Positions 9,263 to 14,683 of a stretch of 16,233 nucleotides of DNA are shown here, piece by piece. Made by a program: the position numbers and the translations under genes. The number at the start of each line of letters is the position of its first letter. Positions within the stretch are counted from its first letter, which is position 1. The stretch is from Saccharofermentans sp. (lineage in GTDB: Bacteria > Bacillota_A > Clostridia > Saccharofermentanales > Saccharofermentanaceae): contig JAILHX010000059.1 of assembly GCA_024695565.1 (NCBI GenBank), positions 1 through 16,233 of the forward strand. Reading direction: 5' to 3'. The notes under the pieces are model-generated. The model made no database searches. It was not told the origin of the DNA and saw only the letters and a program-made list of their open reading frames with translations.

Positions 9263-9286
9263 AGCGGGACTAATATTAGTCCCGCT
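9263..9286. promoter_or_regulatory. Perfect 24-bp palindrome between regulator and kinase genes
   Basis: AGCGGGACTAAT at 9263-9274 is followed immediately by its exact reverse complement to 9286. As RNA it makes a GC-tipped stem. On the minus strand it is followed by TTAAATTTTC and then the kinase ribosome binding site, so it may act as a partial terminator or mRNA stabiliser that lowers kinase relative to regulator. It could instead be a dimeric-protein operator. A separate 10-bp palindrome, TTAAGCTTAA, is at 9301-9310. Confidence 0.75.
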
Positions 9287-9310
9287 GTTGATTCATACGT
9301 TTAAGCTTAA

Positions 9311-10021
9311 TCAGAACTGTGTGTTCATGCTGTTTTTAACCGGCGGGTAAGCGAATGAATATCCGATGCCCCACTCAGTCTTAACGAATGTGATCTCAGG
9401 TGCGATCTTTTCCATCTTCTTTCTGAGGTAAGAGATGTTAACCATTACGAGGTGGTTGTCGCACGGAGAATCGTCGCCCCAAACGTGAGAATAGATCCTT
9501 GTGAAAGGAACGATGACATTAGGTGTCTCAGCCAGGAGGCAGAGGATGTCGAACTCACGGTTTGTAAGATGCAGAGGCTTCTCCTTGAGAGTAACCTCAC
9601 GGGTCTTGATGTTGATGCGGAGCGGGGGATACTCTACGAGGAATCCTTCACTCTTCATGTTTCTCTTGATGTGGACATTGATTCTGAGACTCAGCTCAGG
9701 TAATGAGTAGGGCTTTGTGATGTAGTCGTCAGCGCCTACCTTGAATCCGTTGATAACGTCTTCCTGCTGATCCTTTGCTGTAAGGAAGATGATTGGGCAA
9801 TCTGTAAATTCCTTGATCTTAGGTGCAAGATCAAATGCGCTTCCGTCAGGGAGCATTACATCCAATACGATGCAGGAAAAATTATGAAGCTTTATCTTCT
9901 CGAGTGCTTCTGCGCAAGAAGCTGCCGTAACAACATCATATCCTTCGCTCTCAAGAAAGTCGCGGTTGAGTACCAGGATGTCGCTGTCATCATCTACAAG
10001 AAATACTTTCTGCTTAGCCAT
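9311..10021 (-). CDS. OmpR/PhoB-family response regulator
   Basis: A 236-residue protein. The receiver domain (about 1-120) has the acidic pocket DDD (10-12), the phosphoacceptor D54 in IVLDVMLPDG, the switch T81 in FLTAKD and K103 in ITKPY. The C-terminal winged helix (about 130-228) has LTNREFDILCLLAE, VNISYLRKKME and the ending VKTEWGIGYSF. All are standard for OmpR-type DNA-binding regulators (family knowledge). The tail NSMNTQF is a short extension. It is the first gene of the operon and the cognate partner of the downstream histidine kinase. GGGAGG lies upstream of the ATG. The leader can form a stem, GTCATCG/CGATGAC, near its 5' end. No other genes are in the operon, so targets must be elsewhere or be the operon itself. 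Confidence 0.96.
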   Translation of the reverse strand: MAKQKVFLVDDDSDILVLNRDFLESEGYDVVTAASCAEALEKIKLHNFSCIVLDVMLPDGSAFDLAPKIKEFTDCPIIFLTAKDQQEDVINGFKVGADDYITKPYSLPELSLRINVHIKRNMKSEGFLVEYPPLRINIKTREVTLKEKPLHLTNREFDILCLLAETPNVIVPFTRIYSHVWGDDSPCDNHLVMVNISYLRKKMEKIAPEITFVKTEWGIGYSFAYPPVKNSMNTQF

Positions 10022-10069
10022 TAAAATACCTCCCGTTTAATTAATTCTTTTAATAATCCAAATTTCGCG

Positions 10070-10093
10070 GTCATCGCCCCATATACCGATGAC
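10070..10093 (-). promoter_or_regulatory. Stem-loop in the 5' leader of the response-regulator mRNA
   Basis: GTCATCG (10070-10076) and CGATGAC (10087-10093) form a perfect 7-bp inverted repeat with a 10-base loop. If transcription starts from the AT-rich -10 region described next, this stem would be at the very 5' end of the mRNA. An operator role is equally possible. Confidence 0.45.
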
Positions 10094-10100
10094 GCAGTTT

Positions 10101-10131
10101 TATATACTTGTGATTTTTTGATTTTTCACAA
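10101..10131 (-). promoter_or_regulatory. Possible promoter and TTGTGA inverted repeat upstream of the regulator
   Basis: TTGTGA (10108-10113) and TCACAA (10126-10131) form a perfect inverted repeat with 12 A/T-rich bases between. On the minus strand the outer TTGTGA resembles a -35, with TATATA (10106-10101) as -10 at a long 19-base spacing. The repeat could be an operator covering the promoter. The evidence is weak, and the exact start is not resolved. Confidence 0.35.
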
Positions 10132-10226
10132 CGATAGTATACAACACGTCAAAGTGTTTTTATATAGTTAAATGCAATAAGTTACAAATATTTTTAGACA
10201 AATAAAAGGCAAAACGGCGGAATAAT

Positions 10227-10240
10227 AGAAAATATGTTCG
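10227..10240 (+). promoter_or_regulatory. LexA-like (Gram-positive SOS) box upstream of the Y-family polymerase
   Basis: AGAAAATATGTTCG matches the Gram-positive SOS box CGAAC-N4-GTTCG with one perfect half (GTTCG), an ATAT centre and a GAA in the other half. It lies 6 bases before the -10 of the polymerase promoter, where LexA would block RNA polymerase. SOS control of Y-family polymerases is well known; binding here is inferred. Confidence 0.6.
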
Positions 10241-10245
10241 TTTTG

Positions 10246-10254
10246 TGGTATTAT
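10246..10254 (+). promoter_or_regulatory. Extended -10 promoter abutting the polymerase start codon
   Basis: TGGTATTAT is a TGn extended -10 with five of six bases of TATAAT. It ends 7 bases before the ATG at 10262, so transcription would start at or within a base or two of the start codon. No Shine-Dalgarno is present between them. Confidence 0.55.
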
Positions 10255-10261
10255 TACCGCC

Positions 10262-11506
10262 ATGAAGAGGATTATTTTTCACATCGATCAGAATTGCTAT
10301 TTTGCATCGGTAGAGATGATATCCAGACCGGAACTCAGATCGGTTCCGATGGCTGTTGCAGGTGACGCGAAGGTCAGACACGGTATCATCTTAGCGAAGA
10401 ATGAACCTGCAAAGAAATACGGTATCAAGACTGCCGAAGCCATCTGGCAGGCGAAGGCAAAATGCCCCGAACTCGTGCTTGTCGATGCTCATCACAAGAA
10501 GTACGAATTCTATTCGAAGAAGCTCCGCGAGATGTATTCGGAATACACGGACAAGGTCGAACCGTTCGGCCTCGATGAGTGCTGGCTCGACATGACCGGC
10601 ATCGTATCTGATTACGATGAAGCAGAGGAGACCGCGCTCGAGATCAGGAACAGGGTCAGGGAAGAATTCAAGCTGACCTGTTCAGTAGGTATAAGCTTCA
10701 ACAAGGTTTTCGCGAAGCTCGGAAGCGACTATAAAAAGCCTGATGCGACGACCGTATTCAGAGACGACAACTGGCAGGAGATAATATGGCCGATGCCTGT
10801 ATCAGATCTCCTTTTTGTCGGAAGACATACAACGGACAAGCTCTCCAAGATCAATATAAAGACCATCGGAGATCTCGCCCGCGCTGACGGCGAATACATC
10901 AACCGGTATCTCGGCAAAGCGGGCGTACAGTTATGGGAATATGCGAACGGCTTAGACGATGCCCCCGTTGCAGAATCAGGCTATAAGAGGATTCCCAAAT
11001 CTGTCGGCAATTCAACTACAACGGCTGAGGATATGACCTCTGACAGACAGATCGAGAGGACTCTTCACATGCTCTCCGAGAGCGTTGCCGAGCGTCTCCG
11101 TAAGCATGCGCTTAAGGGTACTGTTGTCCAGATCACGGTCAGGGACAGGGATCTTTGCATCTACGAGAAGCAGAAGATAATCTACAAGCCGACTGATGAT
11201 GCCAGGGAGATTTACGCTGCCGCGAAGGAACTGTTCAGAGAGTCTTACGACTGGAACAAGGGCGTTCGGAGTATCGGTGTAAGGTGTACAAAACTGGTAG
11301 AATCAGATAGTGGAGAACAGCTGTCTTTATTTACCGAAGTGAAGGCCAGAGAGCGCGATGACAGGCTCAACAAAGCAATCGACGACATTAACAGCAGATA
11401 TGGTTCCGGCGTTATTAAGAGTGCCGCCGAAGCGGAATCTGCATCGAAGGCAATTAAGGATGCAGGAATAGTAACGGATCCGTTCCATCCGGAGGATGAT
11501 TTCTAG
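10262..11506 (+). CDS. dinB: Y-family translesion DNA polymerase (DinB/Pol IV-like)
   Basis: A 414-residue polymerase that copies damaged DNA (family knowledge). N-terminal FHIDQNCYFASVEM holds the catalytic D9 and the steric-gate position F14; the second site is FGLDECWLD with D105 and E106. Then come the thumb region with helix-hairpin-helix (LLFVGRHTTDKL, IKTIGDLA) and the little-finger domain. Near the C-terminus GEQLSLF is a typical beta-clamp-binding motif. The asparagine in HIDQN, where DinB usually has Asp, is a mild variation. The start is fixed by the catalytic motif: the next ATG would remove it. It has no Shine-Dalgarno and lies directly behind a promoter, so a leaderless transcript is likely. 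The next gene begins at the base after its stop, and a third follows, so SOS induction might carry into them. Confidence 0.94.
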   Translation: MKRIIFHIDQNCYFASVEMISRPELRSVPMAVAGDAKVRHGIILAKNEPAKKYGIKTAEAIWQAKAKCPELVLVDAHHKKYEFYSKKLREMYSEYTDKVEPFGLDECWLDMTGIVSDYDEAEETALEIRNRVREEFKLTCSVGISFNKVFAKLGSDYKKPDATTVFRDDNWQEIIWPMPVSDLLFVGRHTTDKLSKINIKTIGDLARADGEYINRYLGKAGVQLWEYANGLDDAPVAESGYKRIPKSVGNSTTTAEDMTSDRQIERTLHMLSESVAERLRKHALKGTVVQITVRDRDLCIYEKQKIIYKPTDDAREIYAAAKELFRESYDWNKGVRSIGVRCTKLVESDSGEQLSLFTEVKARERDDRLNKAIDDINSRYGSGVIKSAAEAESASKAIKDAGIVTDPFHPEDDF

Positions 11507-12385
11507 ATGATCACTGCGAATAAGTATTTCAGGGAAACGTTCGGACATAAGATGTATAAGGCATCCGTATCTTTGAATGTGACCTGTCCCAACAGAGACG
11601 GCAGCAAAGGTGTTGGCGGATGCATCTTCTGTTCAGAAGGCGGTTCCGGTGAATTTGCCGCATGCGGCAGCAGCGGGATATCCGTATCGGATCAGATCAG
11701 GACAGCAATAGATAAGGTCAGTAAAAAAGCAGGAGATGCGGCCGGCTACATAGCTTATTTCCAGAGCTTTACCAATACGTATTGCAATCCCGGTTATCTT
11801 GCTCAGGTTCTATCTGAAGCATCAGACTGTGATGGAATAGAAGCGGTATCGGTTGCCACAAGACCTGACTGTTTAAGTGCTGAGATCTTAAGCGTGCTCG
11901 AAAACCAGGCGGCAAGAATGCCTCTGTTTGTTGAATTGGGACTCCAGACATCAAATGATGAGACGGCAAAGAAGATCAACCGCTGTTACGATACCATGGA
12001 ATATGTTAAGGCAGTGAGCTCGCTCAAGTCGATCGGAGCTAACGTGATCACACATATCATCTTCGGACTTCCTGGTGAGACGAAGGACATGATGCTCGAT
12101 ACTGTAAGATTCTGTGTCGGTGCAGGAAGCGACGGATATAAGTTCACGTGCCTTTATGTGCTTGAGAATACGTTGCTAGAGAAACTCTGGAGAGAACACC
12201 AGGTTGAGATACTTGAGATGGAAGAGTATTTTGATATTGTAGAAGAGGCGCTAAAGATACTGCCTGAAGATGCAGTCGTTCACAGGTTTACGGGAGACGG
12301 TCCGAAGAAGATACTGCTCGCGCCTGAATGGACAAAGAATAAGAGACAGGTCGTCAACTACATTAACCGGAGGTTCGGCTTATGA
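11507..12385 (+). CDS. yhcC: TIGR01212/YhcC-family radical SAM protein
   Basis: A 292-residue protein starting MITANKYFRETFGHKMYKASVSLNVTCPNRDG, then GGCIFCSEGGSGEFA. The cluster cysteines are C27, C39 and C42, the expanded CX11CX2C spacing of the YhcC group rather than CX3CX2C. Further family marks are YFQSFTNTY, VSVATRPDCL, VELGLQTSNDETAKKINRCY, NVITHIIFGLPGE and KFTCLYVLENT. The cofactor would be a 4Fe-4S cluster and S-adenosylmethionine; the substrate of this family is not established as far as I know. Its ATG directly abuts the TAG of the polymerase gene, with CCGGAGG inside the polymerase 3' end, and its own stop overlaps the next gene's ATG (ATGA), so the three are cotranscribed. Confidence 0.93.
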   Translation: MITANKYFRETFGHKMYKASVSLNVTCPNRDGSKGVGGCIFCSEGGSGEFAACGSSGISVSDQIRTAIDKVSKKAGDAAGYIAYFQSFTNTYCNPGYLAQVLSEASDCDGIEAVSVATRPDCLSAEILSVLENQAARMPLFVELGLQTSNDETAKKINRCYDTMEYVKAVSSLKSIGANVITHIIFGLPGETKDMMLDTVRFCVGAGSDGYKFTCLYVLENTLLEKLWREHQVEILEMEEYFDIVEEALKILPEDAVVHRFTGDGPKKILLAPEWTKNKRQVVNYINRRFGL

Positions 12386-12753
12386 AGAAGTATGTATTGC
12401 AGACGATGAATGCCGTACGCAAATATATTGACGATGAGATGAAGAATGCTCCGGAAGATAAGACCCTCAAGGTCTTATCCGAATTCGAGACCAAGATCGC
12501 TTATTTCCAGCACGAGAGACTTATCCATCTAATGGTCACTCTCGCATTTGCAAGTTTCCTTTTATTCGAGATATTTTCCCTGTTTATCCTTCCGCGTGAA
12601 TTCCTGATCGCGGGGATCCTGCTGGTGCTTATATTTTTCGGCCTTACCATCGGTTATGTCATGCACTATTACTTCCTCGAGAACAGTGTTCAGAAGATGT
12701 ATCACATGAGAGATGAGATAAGGTCATTCCTTGACGGTGACAAAGTCATTTAA
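12382..12753 (+). CDS. Small two-helix membrane protein of unknown function
   Basis: A 123-residue protein. A charged N-terminal helix (about 1-48, including RKYIDDEMKNAPEDKTLKVL) is followed by two membrane helices (about 49-70 and 75-97, FLIAGILLVLIFFGLTIGYVM) and a charged amphipathic tail (MYHMRDEIRSFLDGD). Both ends should face the cytoplasm. No family recognised. It overlaps the radical SAM gene by four bases (ATGA), with CCGGAGG upstream, so it is translationally coupled to it. It looks intact and full length; no function is assigned. Confidence 0.75.
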   Translation: MKKYVLQTMNAVRKYIDDEMKNAPEDKTLKVLSEFETKIAYFQHERLIHLMVTLAFASFLLFEIFSLFILPREFLIAGILLVLIFFGLTIGYVMHYYFLENSVQKMYHMRDEIRSFLDGDKVI

Positions 12754-12816
12754 CGCCGTATCAGTTTGGTTTTTATATAGTTATGTGTTAAATTATTGCG
12801 GGAATGGAGGACATAT

Positions 12817-13314
12817 ATGCCTGTAATAGTTAAATACATACTTATCTTTTTTGTCTCAATGGTTCCGATCATCGAACTGCGTGGTGCGGTTCCGATCGGT
12901 ATAGCATGGGGCTTGAATGAATATGTAACACTGGCTATATGCATTGTCGGCAATATGGTCCCGGTTCCTTTTATCTATCTTTTCGCAAGGAAGATCCTTG
13001 AATGGGGAAGCAGGCTTAAGCACGGCAGCGGACTTTTCAAGTGGATCCTTCAGAAAGGCGAGAAGGCAGGCAAGAAGCTTACTGCAAATTCCAAGAAGAG
13101 CGGTGCATTCATCGCCCTTATGCTCTTTGTCGGAATCCCGCTTCCCGGTACCGGCGCATGGACAGGGACCCTCGCCGCATCGATGCTCGACTTTGATTCC
13201 AAGAAGACCAGCATTGCTGTTATGTGCGGTGTTCTTATGGCCGGAACGATCATGTTTGTGATCAGTCTTCTTGCAAAAGTGGGCATTACTTCCGTTTTTG
13301 ATCTGTTTCATTAA
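12817..13314 (+). CDS. Small-multidrug-export family membrane protein (COG2426-like)
   Basis: A 165-residue integral membrane protein: SMVPIIELRGAVPIGIAWGL, then YVTLAICIVGNMVPVPFIYLFARKILEW, then FIALMLFVGIPLPGTGAWTGTLAASML, and a final helix GVLMAGTIMFVISLLAKVG. The ELRGAVP and PLPGTGAWTG motifs are hallmarks of the 'putative small multi-drug export protein' family (PF06695); transport is only presumed for this family. About four to five membrane helices. The ATG at 12817 is chosen for its TGGAGGAC seven bases upstream, over an upstream in-frame TTG at 12796. A TATAGT hexamer at 12776-12781 could be its -10. It may still be cotranscribed with the upstream operon, only 63 bases away. Confidence 0.88.
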   Translation: MPVIVKYILIFFVSMVPIIELRGAVPIGIAWGLNEYVTLAICIVGNMVPVPFIYLFARKILEWGSRLKHGSGLFKWILQKGEKAGKKLTANSKKSGAFIALMLFVGIPLPGTGAWTGTLAASMLDFDSKKTSIAVMCGVLMAGTIMFVISLLAKVGITSVFDLFH

Positions 13315-13353
13315 TGTAATCCAAAATACATATAAATATAGCTTTTTGAGGGA

Positions 13354-13425
13354 TTGCGCATAAAAACGCAACACTTTGATATGCGAAGTATTGTGCAAGT
13401 TACACAATCAAATGATTTTCATTTG
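13354..13425. other. Intergenic run of three small hairpins before the large RNA
   Basis: TTGCG/CGCAA (13354-13371), ATTGTG/CACAAT (13390-13408) and CAAATG/CATTTG (13409-13425) are three short inverted repeats in a row between the transporter gene and the large-RNA promoter. None has a proper T-run on the plus strand, so a terminator for the transporter gene is not clear. No gene is visible in 13315-13470. Confidence 0.45.
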
Positions 13426-13439
13426 GTATCTCTGCAATA

Positions 13440-13468
13440 TTGCTAAGTGAGATGGCAGCATTTATTAT
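13440..13468 (+). promoter_or_regulatory. Sigma-A promoter of the large noncoding RNA
   Basis: TTGCTA (13440-13445), a 17-base spacer and TATTAT (13463-13468, five of six). The predicted start is near 13475, exactly where the structured sequence begins. Confidence 0.7.
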
Positions 13469-13474
13469 TAGGCT

Positions 13475-14116
13475 AGTTCCAAGGAATGCGGAAGCGATAA
13501 CTTCCAGATCCGAGGAAGACCGCCCGAAGCAATAGTCGAGCAGGCGCAGGGAAGAACCAGAGTTGTAAGAAGACTTGTGGCGAAGCCGAAGAAACGAAGT
13601 CGAGGTGTAATGACCGAAGGCGGATACGCAGTCCGAGATTAGGGAGCTGAGGGAGTGACGAGCGAGTGGTTGAAGGTGTCCTGGACATGCAAGCCACAGG
13701 TTGTAACAATTAGTTGATTCGGTATTCGGAACCGCGAGTAGGTGAGATGTCACCATCGACAGGAGAGAACCGATGCCGCAGCCGATGTTACACCGGTTCG
13801 TGCAAACCGAGTAGCCGATAGGGCTATCGAACTGTGGAGATCAGATCCGCGAGGTGATGAAGGAAGCAGACCTGAGTCGAATAGCGAAGTGTTCGGTGAA
13901 TGGAGACATGATTGCACGGTGTGATTGACAGTTGCAGCAGATCGATTAGTTGTAACGATATCACAGGAAGCTCGGGTAGTTGGTTAGAAAGGGTCTTTTG
14001 GTAGGACGGGAGTACGAATGGAAGGTAAGCGTGAATGCGTAATCTTTCGGAAGTGAATCTAATTTGGTTCGTTGGAACAAATTAGATCCCGGTGATTCAG
14101 GTCACCGGGATTTTTC
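13475..14116 (+). ncRNA. Large ornate structured noncoding RNA, ROOL/GOLLD-like in style
   Basis: About 640 bases bounded by a promoter and an intrinsic terminator, with no credible reading frame; stop-poor frames on the other strand encode Ser/Leu/Cys-rich nonsense. The sequence is purine-rich, with repeated GNRA- and CGAAG-type loops, as in large ribozymes. Helices visible by eye: GCGG/CCGC enclosing CTTCC/GGAAG (13488-13523); GACTT/AAGTC enclosing GGC-GAA-GCC (13572-13601); CCTG/CAGG (13680-13700); CGGT/ACCG (13720-13734); GGTGA-gatg-TCACC (13741-13754); CGGTT (13794-13798) pairing with either of two AACCG copies (13768-13772 or 13805-13809); TAGCC/GGCTA (13812-13826); ATCG/CGAT (13941-13959); and a 10-bp ATCTAATTTG/CAAATTAGAT (14057-14087). 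The 5' end GTTCCAA (13476-13482) matches TTGGAAC (14072-14078), a possible closing helix. Size and style recall ROOL or GOLLD RNAs of Firmicutes and their phages, but I cannot confirm a family. It lacks the RNase P, tmRNA and group II domain V signatures. Confidence 0.75.
14086..14115 (+). terminator. Terminator of the large noncoding RNA
   Basis: ATCCCGGTGA (14086-14095) pairs with TCACCGGGAT (14102-14111), 10 bp with a six-base loop, followed by five T residues. Its first two bases are shared with the preceding 10-bp stem. Confidence 0.9.
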
Positions 14117-14137
14117 TTTGCTTTGTTATTTAATTGA

Positions 14138-14683
14138 TTATTTTCGCTTCGGTATCTGCGCGATATAAGGAAGATTTCTTCCAATCTCATCGTGGTCTAA
14201 CCCGTAACCTGCGAGCCACAGATCGTTGATCTCAAATCCGTAGTATTTGACAGGTATCGTCATGAGCAGTCTGTCAGGATTAAGAAGCATTGAGCAGAGC
14301 GTGATGTCTGCAGGCTTCTTCATCTCGAGATTCTGGATGATATAAGCGGTAGTAAGACCAGTCCTGATAACATCCTCTACAACGAGAACGTGCTTGCCGG
14401 TGATGTCGATATCGATGTCCTTGATGATGCGTACGACTCCGGTCTTGGAAGTAGTATCAGGTATATTGGAGAAGCCTATCATGTCGATCTTGACCGGAAG
14501 ATCGATGGCTCTCGTAAGATCTGATAAGAAATAAAGCGCGCCCCTGATCACTCCGATAACGACAAGTTCCTTGCCCTCGTAGTCTTTGGTGATCTGTTCG
14601 CCGAGTTCCTTAACTCTGGCTCTGATGGTTTCTTCGCTGTAAATAACGCGCTCAGTACTAAGCGCCTCTTCAAGATTTGCCAT
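14138..14683 (-). CDS. hpt: Hypoxanthine phosphoribosyltransferase-like protein, catalytic Asp replaced
   Basis: A 181-residue type I phosphoribosyltransferase close to HPRT in length and layout: VVIGVIRGALYFLSDLTRAIDLPVKID near residues 41-67, the PRPP loop VLVVEDVIRTGLTT (99-112), and the C-terminal AGYGLDHDEIGRNLPYIAQI (158-177). HPRT makes IMP or GMP from hypoxanthine or guanine plus PRPP (family knowledge). Here the PRPP motif usually written ED-x-x-D-T-G reads EDVIRTG, so the Asp thought to act as catalytic base is R107 (codon AGG). The flexible loop usually containing Ser-Tyr (SSYG) is also changed to GFSNIPDTTSK. The activity may be altered or lost. Its ATG follows the upstream kinase gene's TAA without a gap (TAAATG), with AGGAGG inside that gene, so the two are tightly coupled. 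Confidence 0.85.
   Translation of the reverse strand: MANLEEALSTERVIYSEETIRARVKELGEQITKDYEGKELVVIGVIRGALYFLSDLTRAIDLPVKIDMIGFSNIPDTTSKTGVVRIIKDIDIDITGKHVLVVEDVIRTGLTTAYIIQNLEMKKPADITLCSMLLNPDRLLMTIPVKYYGFEINDLWLAGYGLDHDEIGRNLPYIAQIPKRK

Noticed and set aside
12796..12816. TTG start for the transporter-family gene
   Set aside because: The ATG at 12817 has a strong Shine-Dalgarno and matches the family N-terminus; the extension overlaps that site.
13400..13756. Minus-strand reading frames of 118 and 78 codons over the large RNA
   Set aside because: Ser/Leu/Cys-rich composition with no domain or ribosome binding site, typical of the antisense of a structured RNA.
13742..13924. 60-codon plus-strand frame inside the large RNA
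   Set aside because: No Shine-Dalgarno and no family pattern; it cuts across several helices.
13475..14116. RNase P RNA, tmRNA or a group II intron
   Set aside because: The conserved GAGGAAAGTCC and ACAGAA segments of RNase P, the tRNA-like ends of tmRNA and the domain V hairpin of group II introns were not found.
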